The translations under genes were made by a program, and so were the position numbers. From an uncultured Spirochaetales bacterium (GTDB lineage Bacteria > Spirochaetota > Spirochaetia > Sphaerochaetales > Sphaerochaetaceae), in contig CASEKE010000045.1 in assembly GCA_949288415.1 (NCBI GenBank), positions 1-64,000 of the forward strand: a stretch of 64,000 nucleotides of DNA, given 5' to 3'. Below are positions 9,208 to 17,310 of the stretch, piece by piece. The notes under the pieces were generated by a model. The model was not told the origin of the DNA and searched no databases. It was given only the letters and a program-made list of their open reading frames with translations. Each line of letters starts with the position of its first letter. Position 1 is the first letter of the stretch.

Positions 9208-10041
9208 ATGAGCCAGACAAGATACGAAGTCGAACAGCAGAAACAGCAGATGCCGGAACTCATGTACGTCTCGTACTCCAAATACGAAAGGGACTGGGCA
9301 TCTGTCATGCACTCCCATTCGACAGCCGAGATCATATACGTGACAGGAGGAAACGGAACGCTGAAGATGAGAAGCGGAAACTTCTCGCTCTCCGACGGCG
9401 ACTTCGTGATGATACCTCCTCACATAATGCATACTGAGACCAGCAGCTCGGAAACTCCGCTCGAATACTATGTGCTCGGAGTGGCCAACATCACCGTCAT
9501 GATGAGGGAAGAAAAGAGTTTCTCGCCTATACTCGACCTCGGATCCAGCCGTGACGAGGCGAAAGGCTACATAACCCAGATATACAGGGAAATGCAGGAA
9601 AAGAGAGAGGGCTATCAGATGATGATGAAGAGCCTTCTCCTGCATCTCACAGTCATGATGATGAGAAGGAAAAAGCTCGAACTGGGCTTCGAGGAAAGCC
9701 TAAACCTCAAGACGGACCTTGCGAACGTAAAGAGCTACATCGACAGCCACTATGCAAATGCGATCACGCTGGACGAGCTTGCGGAAATCGCAATCATGAG
9801 CAAGTTCCATCTGGTGAGGGAATTCACGAAGGCTCTGGGAACGAGTCCGATAGAATACCTGCAGGAAAGGAGGATCGGGGAAGCTAGGATACTCCTTTCG
9901 TCCACTAGCATGAGCATCAGCGACATCGCATCGTCGATCGGCTTCTCTTCCGCATCCTACTTCTCGCAACGCTTCAAGCTGGTCACAGGGACGACCCCGA
10001 TAGAATTCAGGAACTCGACGCGTCTGATGCGTGGAAAATAG
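9208..10041 (+). CDS. AraC-family transcription regulator
   Basis: Sugar-responsive regulator of 277 residues. The N-terminal cupin region carries HSHSTAEIIYVTGG near residue 35 and DFVMIPPHIMHTE near residue 68. The C-terminal double helix-turn-helix spans about 180-275, with TLDELAEIAIMSKFHLVREF and ISDIASSIGFSSASYFSQRF. The longer open frame starting at 9151 is rejected because the promoter boxes lie inside it. The gene sits between the DUF5107 gene and a second sulfatase gene, so control of the host-glycan block is likely. I found no clear AraC sites. Confidence 0.9.
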   Translation: MSQTRYEVEQQKQQMPELMYVSYSKYERDWASVMHSHSTAEIIYVTGGNGTLKMRSGNFSLSDGDFVMIPPHIMHTETSSSETPLEYYVLGVANITVMMREEKSFSPILDLGSSRDEAKGYITQIYREMQEKREGYQMMMKSLLLHLTVMMMRRKKLELGFEESLNLKTDLANVKSYIDSHYANAITLDELAEIAIMSKFHLVREFTKALGTSPIEYLQERRIGEARILLSSTSMSISDIASSIGFSSASYFSQRFKLVTGTTPIEFRNSTRLMRGK

Positions 10042-10045
10042 AAAC

Positions 10046-10074
10046 TTGCAAACTTGGTCGATCGGTCCTACAGT
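10046..10074 (+). promoter_or_regulatory. Promoter of the second sulfatase gene, predicted leaderless
   Basis: TTGCAA (10046-10051) and TACAGT (10069-10074) are separated by 17 bases, and the ATG follows six bases later. No ribosome binding site fits before the ATG at 10081. Confidence 0.65.
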
Positions 10075-10080
10075 AAGAAC

Positions 10081-11523
10081 ATGAACAGAAAACCGAACAT
10101 TCTCGTGATAATGGCGGATCAGTTCCGCGGGGACTGCATGGGAAATGCAGGCCATCCGGACGTCAAGACACCCTACCTGGATACCCTCGCAGGAAGAGGC
10201 GTTGCATTCGACAACGCTTACTCCGCATGTCCGAGCTGCATTGCAGCGAGGGCAGGATTCCATACGGGTCTCAAGCCAGAGCACCACAAAAGAGTCGGCT
10301 ACGAAGATCTGGTGCCCTGGAGATACGACCGGACGATTGCAGGAGAGATGGCGAAGGCCGGCTATTACACGAAGTGCGTCGGGAAAATGCACGTGCACCC
10401 TTCGCGCAGTCTGCAGGGCTTCCATCACGTCGAGCTGCATGACGGTTACCTGCATGCGCTGAGATACCAGGACAGAAACACCTACTTCGAAGCCCAGAGG
10501 AACTCGGACGACTACTACCATTGGCTACGCAACGAGCTCGGCGTGGATGCCGACAGCATAGACACAGGACTCGAATGCAACAGCTGGTGCGCACGGCCAT
10601 GGTGCTACGACGAGAAATACCATCCGACGAACTGGGTTACCGACCGCTCGATCGATTTCCTGCGGACCAGAGATCCCGAAAAGCCGTTCTTCCTTTTTTC
10701 TTCCTATCTGAAGCCGCATCCCCCTCTCGATCCTCCGAAATACTACTACGACATGTACATGGACATGGATTTGAGGGGACCGGCAATCGGCGACTGGGAG
10801 ACGACGGAAGATCTTGAAAAGTACGGAGCTATCTTCGACAGCAAGACAGGCCCAAAAGACAGTTTTCTGATAAAACAGATGATGGCGGCCTACTATGGGC
10901 TCGTCACACACCTCGATCATCAGATAGGCAAGCTTATACAGGCACTTGTCGAACACGATCTCTACGACAATACAATAATAATATTCACCGCCGACCACGG
11001 CGAAGAGCTCGGGGACCATCATCTCTTCAGAAAATCGAGAGCATACGAAGGTTCCTCCCACATCCCGCTAATCATCAGCGCTCCCGATTCACTGATTCCC
11101 GGAATCAGGAGAGGAGAACGGACCGACTCTCTCGCGGAACTCATGGACATCATGCCTACTGTACTCGAAATGGCAGGACGGAAGATGGAAGGTCTGGACG
11201 GATCCTCGCTCTGCGGAATTCTGAAAGATACGAAGAAAACCGTAAGGCAGTATATCCACGGAGAGCATTCATATCTCGATCTGTCTAGCCATTGGATCGT
11301 CACGGAAAAGGACAAGTACATATGGAACTGTGCCACAGGTAAAGAGGAATACTTCGATCTGGAAAAGGATCCCAGGGAACTTGCCGGCGATGACGGAAAA
11401 CATGAGGACAGGAAAAAAATCCTTCGCGACATTCTCATAAATGAACTGGAACAAAGAGAGGAAGGTTTCGTGGAAGATGGGAAACTCATTCCGGGCCGAC
11501 CATACCCGCCTACTCTTTCATGA
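10081..11523 (+). CDS. Sulfatase with a non-proline CxAxR activation motif
   Basis: Sulfatase of 480 residues, without a signal peptide. The N-terminus NILVIMADQFRGDCMGNAGH carries the metal-binding Asp. The activation site near residue 47 reads CIAARAGFHTG, that is C-x-A-x-R in place of the usual C-x-P-S-R. KCVGKMHVHPSR near residue 100 and IIIFTADHGEELGDHHLF near residue 305 complete the active site. The Cys still fits the general formylglycine consensus. The substrate is unknown; arylsulfatase and choline-sulfatase-like enzymes share this build. It follows the AraC gene by 39 bases but has its own promoter. Confidence 0.9.
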   Translation: MNRKPNILVIMADQFRGDCMGNAGHPDVKTPYLDTLAGRGVAFDNAYSACPSCIAARAGFHTGLKPEHHKRVGYEDLVPWRYDRTIAGEMAKAGYYTKCVGKMHVHPSRSLQGFHHVELHDGYLHALRYQDRNTYFEAQRNSDDYYHWLRNELGVDADSIDTGLECNSWCARPWCYDEKYHPTNWVTDRSIDFLRTRDPEKPFFLFSSYLKPHPPLDPPKYYYDMYMDMDLRGPAIGDWETTEDLEKYGAIFDSKTGPKDSFLIKQMMAAYYGLVTHLDHQIGKLIQALVEHDLYDNTIIIFTADHGEELGDHHLFRKSRAYEGSSHIPLIISAPDSLIPGIRRGERTDSLAELMDIMPTVLEMAGRKMEGLDGSSLCGILKDTKKTVRQYIHGEHSYLDLSSHWIVTEKDKYIWNCATGKEEYFDLEKDPRELAGDDGKHEDRKKILRDILINELEQREEGFVEDGKLIPGRPYPPTLS

Positions 11524-11600
11524 ATATCGAGGGATCCCAGTTTTCCTTTTTTCCGTCCGGAAGCCTGCCGTTTTCCACTCTTCAAACAAGGAGTGGATGT

Positions 11601-12818
11601 ATGAAAAAACGCTATTTCATTGTGCGGTTCGACGCCGATTTCACCGGTAGCGATCTGGAAGAACTTGTCCTGGAGTATGTACAAAGCATGGAGTCGGACC
11701 AATCGTATACGACGGATACTGCGATTCCCGACGGAATCCCATTGGCCTCGTTTTTGATAGACGACGATGTACGGAGAATCGAAGGCGTTCTTATGGACTC
11801 CCAAGACGGCAAGGAGCTTCTGATTACGGAGGACGGCGAAGCTTTTCCTCTTCGCATGGATGAATTCCTCATGGCTCATCCGAGATCCGGCAAGAGAATT
11901 CCGAAAGAGGGTCTGGACGAGCAGCAGGCTTCGGTGCTGTCGGCTTCTGCACTTGCACCCGTACTCATGATTCCGAACGGCTTCCGGCTGAAGGACAATG
12001 CCATGCTTTCCTCGTTCGAGATAGTCCAATCCGACCCCGGCAGAAGATACATATCCATCCATCAGGAAGGGCGAAGGACGAAGAAAATCATTGCCGAGGA
12101 GGAGGGTCTCGATGAAAAGCTCCATGCCGCACTCCACGCAGCACTAGCGAAGGCAAGCAGGAGATTCTTCTCCCATGACGAGGTCTCGAGGCTTGCGGAA
12201 ATGAGGAAAAACGAAGCTGAGCTGAACTCGAGACTACATGGAGAGGAAATACAAGGCTACATCCGCATGGTGGAAGATGCCGAGGAGGAGAGCGCAAGAC
12301 ACAGAGCGGAACGGGACGAGGCCCTGAGGGATGCAGATATTCTCAGAGCCACCATAACGGATCTGAGGCATCAACTGGAGTGCAAGATGTCGACGAAAGG
12401 AAAAAGCATATCGCTGGAATTCGGAGAGAAGGAGTTCTACCAGGGAGAAGTGCACGACCTGGTGCTGTCGCTGATCAGGAAAGAGGCGACAAGACGGCCG
12501 GCATCGAACTGTGGCGAATACAGGAAATACCATCTGCTGTCCTCGATTGCGGATGCAAACGAGATGATGCACGGAGCACGGAAAATAAGGGAGGTGCTTG
12601 AGCGTACGCTTCTGGACGGCAGAAGCATCTCGAAAAGAACGATCAGAAATCTGGAAAGCATAGGCTTTTCGGTCGATTGCAGGGGAAAGCATCCTGCCAT
12701 CTGCTTCAATGGCGACAGCAGATATACATTCACCATGCCGCTGACAGGAAGCGATACACATTCCGGAATGAATCTTCTGAAGGAGATAGAGCAGTCTCTG
12801 AACCTCAGGGATTGCTAG
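11601..12818 (+). CDS. Unrecognised 405-residue protein with coiled coil
   Basis: I do not recognise the family. The start at 11601 is set by AAGGAG seven bases upstream. The N-terminal 170 residues are mixed alpha/beta. Residues about 195-285 are highly charged and helical (EVSRLAEMRKNEAELNSRLH), probably a coiled coil. The last 80 residues (RSISKRTIRNLESIGFSVDC and FNGDSRYTFTMPLTGSDT) resemble the small HicA/dsRBD-like alpha-beta fold, so nucleic-acid binding is possible; this is a pattern impression only. There is no signal peptide and no membrane segment. The gene follows the sulfatase by 77 bases and its last 14 bases overlap the convergent LacI gene. Confidence 0.75.
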   Translation: MKKRYFIVRFDADFTGSDLEELVLEYVQSMESDQSYTTDTAIPDGIPLASFLIDDDVRRIEGVLMDSQDGKELLITEDGEAFPLRMDEFLMAHPRSGKRIPKEGLDEQQASVLSASALAPVLMIPNGFRLKDNAMLSSFEIVQSDPGRRYISIHQEGRRTKKIIAEEEGLDEKLHAALHAALAKASRRFFSHDEVSRLAEMRKNEAELNSRLHGEEIQGYIRMVEDAEEESARHRAERDEALRDADILRATITDLRHQLECKMSTKGKSISLEFGEKEFYQGEVHDLVLSLIRKEATRRPASNCGEYRKYHLLSSIADANEMMHGARKIREVLERTLLDGRSISKRTIRNLESIGFSVDCRGKHPAICFNGDSRYTFTMPLTGSDTHSGMNLLKEIEQSLNLRDC

Positions 12819-13809
12819 GAGAGAACCCCATAGTGCTCTCCCTCTTCACAAGCGAAACCTTGACGCTGATGCTCATCGACGGGAAATCCTTGCTGCCCCT
12901 GATGTTCTTGAACGTCGACACGGCTATGCGGGCCATCTCGAAAATCGGCTGTCGGATGGAAGTTATCGTCGGGCTAGTCATCGTGGCAATGGTACTGTCA
13001 TCGAAACCACAGAGTTTGATATCCTCAGGTATTATTTTTCCACGCTTTCTTGCCACTTGTATGGCCTCTGCGGCTATCACATCCGACGATACGAAAAGGC
13101 CGTCCATATCGGGATTCTCCTCGAACACACGGTCAATAAGGCTATAGTAGTCCTGACTGTGGAACATGCTCTTCGTCGCGTTGTATATACGTGGCTCCAG
13201 GTTCATCTTCCTCATGGCATCTCCGTAACCCTCGCTTCTGCTGTCGGCAGGCATCGAGACATCCTGCTCGCCGGATATAAGCACGATTCTCCTGCAGCCT
13301 AGGGATAGAAGATGCTCGGTCGCAAGCAATCCTCCTTCGTAGTTATCGCATATGATGCTTACAGTGCTGTTGTTGTTCGTTCTCTCGATGCTGACGAGAG
13401 GAACGTCGAAATCCGCAAGTTTCACCGCCTTGAAATTGCCGGAAAGAAGAATTATTCCGCAGACGCGGTTTCTGCGACATTCGGCAAGAAAGGTCATCTC
13501 CTTCTCATCGTCTCCGTCGCTTATGAAAAGAAGCGGCTGGAAACCGGCCGACTCGAGCTCGTCCTCGAGAGCCGAGACGAGAGAGGAAAAGTATGGATTG
13601 ATCAAAGTGGGCACTATCAGCCCCACTATCGACGAGGACGACTTGCTTAGACTGCGGGCAATCTCGTTCGGCTGATAATTGAGTTTTCTCATCGCCTGTT
13701 CGACAAGATCCCGGGTCTTGCCGCTTATGTATCCGCGATTGTTCAATACACGGGAGACCGTTCCGACGCTCAACCCGGTCTCTTTCGCCACATCCTTTAT
13801 CGTCGCCAT
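12805..13809 (-). CDS. LacI-family repressor of the sucrose/fructoside locus
   Basis: DNA-binding regulator of 334 residues. The N-terminal helix-turn-helix and hinge read MATIKDVAKETGLSVGTVSR and RKLNYQPNEIARSLSKSSS. The periplasmic-binding-protein-like sensor domain follows, including a VFEENPDMDGLFVSSDVIAA segment. AGGGTGA precedes the ATG at 13809; an upstream in-frame ATG at 13881 is rejected. It is divergent from amylosucrase, and the shared intergenic region holds two operator-like sequences. The effector is probably sucrose, fructose or a phosphate of these, inferred from the gene neighbours. Confidence 0.93.
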   Translation of the reverse strand: MATIKDVAKETGLSVGTVSRVLNNRGYISGKTRDLVEQAMRKLNYQPNEIARSLSKSSSSIVGLIVPTLINPYFSSLVSALEDELESAGFQPLLFISDGDDEKEMTFLAECRRNRVCGIILLSGNFKAVKLADFDVPLVSIERTNNNSTVSIICDNYEGGLLATEHLLSLGCRRIVLISGEQDVSMPADSRSEGYGDAMRKMNLEPRIYNATKSMFHSQDYYSLIDRVFEENPDMDGLFVSSDVIAAEAIQVARKRGKIIPEDIKLCGFDDSTIATMTSPTITSIRQPIFEMARIAVSTFKNIRGSKDFPSMSISVKVSLVKRESTMGFSPSNP

Positions 13810-13864
13810 ATCTTCACCCTTGCCACAATTAACGAAAAAAACTTTTTCTTTTTGATATATTATA

Positions 13865-13880
13865 TAGTAACCGCAAAACA
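13865..13880 (+). promoter_or_regulatory. Candidate LacI operator, autoregulatory
   Basis: TAGTAACCGCAAAACA matches 11 of 16 positions of the operator at 13943. It overlaps the likely promoter of the LacI gene, whose -10 box TATAAT is read on the minus strand just beside it. This would allow autoregulation. Confidence 0.45.
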
Positions 13881-13911
13881 TAATAAAGCAAGAAAAATAT
13901 ATAAATTTTCC

Positions 13912-13940
13912 TTTACAAGTGAAATAAAGTGCATTACGAT
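13912..13940 (+). promoter_or_regulatory. Promoter of the amylosucrase gene
   Basis: TTTACA (13912-13917) and TACGAT (13935-13940) stand 17 bases apart. The predicted start of transcription lies inside the operator that follows, and AAAGGAG then precedes the ATG. Confidence 0.65.
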
Positions 13941-13942
13941 TA

Positions 13943-13958
13943 TGTCAACCGCTTAACA
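13943..13958 (+). promoter_or_regulatory. LacI-type operator at amylosucrase promoter
   Basis: TGTCAACCGCTTAACA is an imperfect palindrome centred on CG, as in LacI/CcpA-type operators. It covers the transcription start predicted from the adjoining promoter, so binding would repress. A 14-of-16 match in reverse orientation occurs at 15881. Confidence 0.7.
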
Positions 13959-13973
13959 CAAAGGAGTCCGAAA

Positions 13974-15794
13974 ATGCCGTCGACAGCAGAAAGGATGAAA
14001 GAGCTGGAAGAGCTATATACGAAGCTGTATCCGGACCAAAAAGGATTCGAAGAACTCGTTCGTACCATGGACCGGTACGCACAGGAAAGAAAGGCCAGTC
14101 TGAGGGCACTCGACGAGAAAAGACGGTCGATGCCGCTATGGTATCTTGCCTCGGACATGGTGGGAGAAACCATGTATACGGAACTTTTTCGCGGCAACTT
14201 CGAAGGACTTCGCGGAAAGGTAGACCACATAAAGGGAATGGGTGTCAGATATCTGCATCTGATGCCTTTCCTCAGGATGCCAAAAGGAGACAACGACGGA
14301 GGCTTCGCCGTGAGCGATTTCATGCACGTCGACGAGAAGTTCGGCAGCGACAAGGATCTGGAGAACCTTGCGGACACGCTGCGCGAGAACGGGATAAGCT
14401 TATGCATGGACTTCGTCATGAACCATTCGGCGGACAGCCACGAATGGGCGATCAGGGCAAAAAAAGGGGAAAAGGAATACCAGGACATGTATTTCTGCTA
14501 TCCAGACAGGTCGTTCCCCGACGAATACGAGAAGACAGTGCCGGAAGTGTTTCCCGAATCAGCCCCGGGAAACTTCACATGGTCGGAAGAAATGGGAAAG
14601 TGGGTACTCACGTCGTTCTACCCCTACCAGTGGGATCTCAACTACGCCAATCCTAAAGTGTTCAACGCAATAGCGGAGGCCATGCTCAGATGGGCCAACA
14701 TGGGAGTCGAGGTCTTCAGGCTTGATGCAGTTCCGTACATTTGGAAGAAGCTGGGGACAAGCTCGCGCAACCTTCCCGAAGTACACACTATCGTACGCAT
14801 GATAAGGATAATCCTCGAAGAGGTGGCACCGAGCGTGATTCTGAAGGGAGAGGTCGTCATGGCGCCGAAGGAGCTTGCTGCGTACTTCGGGACCGCGGAG
14901 CATCCGGAATGCCATCTGCTCTATGGGGTTTCGACAATGGTGAACCTCTGGGGCGCTCTTGCCAGCGAGGACGTGAGGCTGCTGGAAAGCCAGGTCGAGG
15001 CGCTGCTCGCGCTTCCTCCACACTGCAACTTCGTCAACTACATACGCTGCCACGACGACATAGGCTGGGGTTTCGACGAACAGAAGGAACGAGAACTGGG
15101 AATCGACCCCCTGAAGCACAAGATTTTCATGTACAGCTTCTTCTGCGGACGATACCCGAGCTCTTATGCCAGAGGCGAGCTCTACAACTACGACGAAAGA
15201 AGTCTCGACGCACGCTCGTGCGGCACGACCGCCAGCCTTGTCGGCTGCGAGAGCGCTTTCGAAAACGGGATCGAAGCCAGGATGGACAGCTCGAAAAGGC
15301 GTTTTTTCCTTCTCTATTCCGCCGTGTACGCCCTGCGTGGATTCCCGCTGATAAATTCCGGGGACGAGATTGGACAGCTAAACGACTATACATACAGGAA
15401 CAATCCGGACAAAAAGGACGACCAGAGATATCTGCACCGTTCGCGCTTCGACTGGAAGAAGGCGGAACTCAAGGATGAGAAAGGAACATACCAGAATTTC
15501 TTCTACTCCACGCTCAGGCTGCTTGCCGACATACGCAGGAGCCATTGCGATGTCTTCACCCCCGAGGCCTCCGTCTCCACTTGGCACACGCACAACCCGC
15601 ATGTGTTCGCGATACGGAGAATGAACAAAGGAAAGGACATGCTGATAGTCTTCAACTTCTCCCACGAGGCACAGAACGCTCAGTTCGATTACTTCGAGGG
15701 TTCGTATCGCGACATTCTGACAGGTCGCAGCCAGGAGCCGGGACTCAATGTGACGCTCGGAGACTGGCAGGTCCGATTTTTGGAAAAGATATAA
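13974..15794 (+). CDS. Amylosucrase-like glucosyltransferase (GH13_4)
   Basis: A 606-residue enzyme matching amylosucrases, which move glucose from sucrose onto alpha-1,4-glucan and release fructose (some relatives hydrolyse sucrose). Family blocks are clear: DFVMNHSADSHEWA, FYPYQWDLNYANP, the nucleophile region EVFRLDAVPYIWKKLGTSS, the acid/base region ILKGEVVMAPKEL, and NYIRCHDDIGWGF with the third Asp. Its helical N-terminal region is also typical. It has no signal peptide, so it works on imported sucrose. AAAGGAG before the ATG at 13974 sets the start; the open frame begins 45 bases earlier. It has its own promoter and operator ahead of the importer operon. The fructose released can go to the fructokinase at 22145. 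Confidence 0.88.
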   Translation: MPSTAERMKELEELYTKLYPDQKGFEELVRTMDRYAQERKASLRALDEKRRSMPLWYLASDMVGETMYTELFRGNFEGLRGKVDHIKGMGVRYLHLMPFLRMPKGDNDGGFAVSDFMHVDEKFGSDKDLENLADTLRENGISLCMDFVMNHSADSHEWAIRAKKGEKEYQDMYFCYPDRSFPDEYEKTVPEVFPESAPGNFTWSEEMGKWVLTSFYPYQWDLNYANPKVFNAIAEAMLRWANMGVEVFRLDAVPYIWKKLGTSSRNLPEVHTIVRMIRIILEEVAPSVILKGEVVMAPKELAAYFGTAEHPECHLLYGVSTMVNLWGALASEDVRLLESQVEALLALPPHCNFVNYIRCHDDIGWGFDEQKERELGIDPLKHKIFMYSFFCGRYPSSYARGELYNYDERSLDARSCGTTASLVGCESAFENGIEARMDSSKRRFFLLYSAVYALRGFPLINSGDEIGQLNDYTYRNNPDKKDDQRYLHRSRFDWKKAELKDEKGTYQNFFYSTLRLLADIRRSHCDVFTPEASVSTWHTHNPHVFAIRRMNKGKDMLIVFNFSHEAQNAQFDYFEGSYRDILTGRSQEPGLNVTLGDWQVRFLEKI

Positions 15795-15807
15795 CATTCG
15801 GTTGACA
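15792..15807 (-). promoter_or_regulatory. Weak LacI-type half operator after amylosucrase
   Basis: On the minus strand this reads TGTCAACCGAATGTTA, which keeps the full left half TGTCAACCG but loses most of the right half (11 of 16). It overlaps the amylosucrase stop codon and could help DNA looping with the site at 15881. Confidence 0.4.
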
Positions 15808-15809
15808 TA

Positions 15810-15830
15810 GATTTTTCCTGTAGAAAAATC
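15810..15830 (+). terminator. Hairpin after amylosucrase gene
   Basis: GATTTTTC and GAAAAATC form a perfect eight-pair stem around CTGTA, 15 bases after the amylosucrase stop. Only a weak T-rich tail (ATTAATTT) follows, so it may terminate inefficiently or protect the 3' end. Confidence 0.4.
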
Positions 15831-15880
15831 ATTAATTTGGCTAATTGAAACAGCAAATCTGTCATGTATGAAAAAAAATA

Positions 15881-15919
15881 TGTTATACGGTTGACATATC
15901 GAATTTCATAGCTTACTCT
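15881..15919 (+). promoter_or_regulatory. Promoter with embedded LacI operator for the fructoside importer operon
   Basis: TTGACA (15891-15896) and TACTCT (15914-15919) are 17 bases apart. The operator TGTTATACGGTTGACA (15881-15896) swallows the whole -35 box; its complement, TGTCAACCGTATAACA, matches the amylosucrase operator at 14 of 16 positions. Repressor bound here would block RNA polymerase. Confidence 0.75.
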
Positions 15920-15942
15920 ATAGAAGCAAAAGGAGAAAAACA

Positions 15943-17256
15943 ATGAAAGCTTTCAAAAAGATTGCTTTGGCTGCATTGGTTTGCACGCTCTCAATCGTCC
16001 TTCTTTCCGCATGCGGCAAGAAAGAAGAATCATCGACGACCTCCGACTCCACGGCCAAATCAGACGTGTCGATAACGATCCTGAATTCGAAGGGAGAAAT
16101 CCAGGTAGCGCTCGAGGATATGGCAAGCGCATTCGAGAAAGAGACGGGAATCAAGGTGGACGTCCTCGCATGCGGCGCTGGAGAGGTCCCCTACACCAAG
16201 ATTACGAGCATGTACAATTCCGGAACGGCTCCGACAATGGCCATTCTCGATCCGCTCGACATAGACTCTCTTGCCCAGAGCAAGGCAGTCGACCTCACCG
16301 ACGAGGAATGGGTTGCCGAATGCGAGAATTCCGTCATGAGGATCGACGGAAAGGTCTATGCCTTCCCGCTCTGCATCGAGGGACGCGGAATCATCTACAA
16401 CAAAAGTGCCGTCGAGAACGTTCTGGGACATGAATTCGATCCGGATTCGATCGACAGCTACGACGCGCTCGAAGCACTTCTCGAGGAGCTCAGAGCAGGT
16501 GGAATGGAATATCCTATCGTCATAAGCAAAGAGGACTGGTCACTCGGAGCCCATATGCTCGGCTATATCTACGATGCCTACGACGGAACCACTGCAGGCG
16601 GAGCCGAACTGGTCGGAAAGCTGAAGAGCGGAGAGCTGTCCGTAGCGGACTATGACAGGTTCAACCAGCTCGTAGATACGTTCAGCCTTATCAAGAAGTA
16701 CAACTACAACCATGCCGACCCGCTCGGAGCCAGCTACGACAGAGATCCCATGTACCTTGCAGATGGCGATGCAGCTCTCTGGTTCAACGGATGCTGGGCA
16801 TGGCCGAACATCTACGATTCCGGAGCTGACAACAGCGACGAATACGGATTCCTCCCGTTCGTACTCGGAAACGAACAGGATTTCAACAACACCGGTATGC
16901 AGGCATCGGCTTCCAAGATGGTCATGATCGACAAGGAACAGAGCACCGCCGAGGAAATCGAAGCAGCCAAGCAGTTCATCGACTGGATTGTCTATAGCGA
17001 GACCGGACAGAGAATGCTCGTCGAAGACTGCGCACTCATTCCTTCCTGCACGAACAACCAGACAGCGTCTCTTGACCCGCTCAGCCTCGACATAAGAGCC
17101 AAGATGGCTGAAGGAAGGACATACAACGCATCCACCATCCTGCCGAGCGACCACTGGTCCAAGCTCGGAGCGAGCATGCAACGCTTCCTTGCAGATACGA
17201 TCGACAGGAACGGTCTTGCAGCCGAGATCGATGCCTACTGGGCTGCTCAGAACTGA
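15943..17256 (+). CDS. Sugar-binding lipoprotein of the fructoside ABC importer
   Basis: Solute-binding lipoprotein of 437 residues. The signal peptide ends in the lipobox LLSAC near residue 24, followed by a Ser/Thr/charged linker. The body has the CUT1 binding-protein build (FEKETGIKVDVLACG, YNKSAVENVLGHEF, IDWIVYSETGQRML). AAAGGAG lies eight bases before the ATG. First gene of the importer-GH32-GH13-fructokinase operon under the LacI operator. Sucrose or short fructo-oligosaccharides are the likely ligands from context. Confidence 0.93.
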   Translation: MKAFKKIALAALVCTLSIVLLSACGKKEESSTTSDSTAKSDVSITILNSKGEIQVALEDMASAFEKETGIKVDVLACGAGEVPYTKITSMYNSGTAPTMAILDPLDIDSLAQSKAVDLTDEEWVAECENSVMRIDGKVYAFPLCIEGRGIIYNKSAVENVLGHEFDPDSIDSYDALEALLEELRAGGMEYPIVISKEDWSLGAHMLGYIYDAYDGTTAGGAELVGKLKSGELSVADYDRFNQLVDTFSLIKKYNYNHADPLGASYDRDPMYLADGDAALWFNGCWAWPNIYDSGADNSDEYGFLPFVLGNEQDFNNTGMQASASKMVMIDKEQSTAEEIEAAKQFIDWIVYSETGQRMLVEDCALIPSCTNNQTASLDPLSLDIRAKMAEGRTYNASTILPSDHWSKLGASMQRFLADTIDRNGLAAEIDAYWAAQN

Positions 17257-17267
17257 CGAGGTTACAC

Positions 17268-17289
17268 TGTGCAGGCTTCGGCCTGCACA
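17268..17289 (+). other. Intercistronic UUCG hairpin
   Basis: TGTGCAGGC and GCCTGCACA form a nine-pair perfect stem closed by the very stable TTCG tetraloop, 12 bases after the binding-protein stop. No T-run follows, so it should shield the upstream mRNA from 3' exonucleases and raise binding-protein levels, not end transcription. Confidence 0.7.
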
Positions 17290-17310
17290 TGGTTGAAAAA
17301 GGGGAAAACA

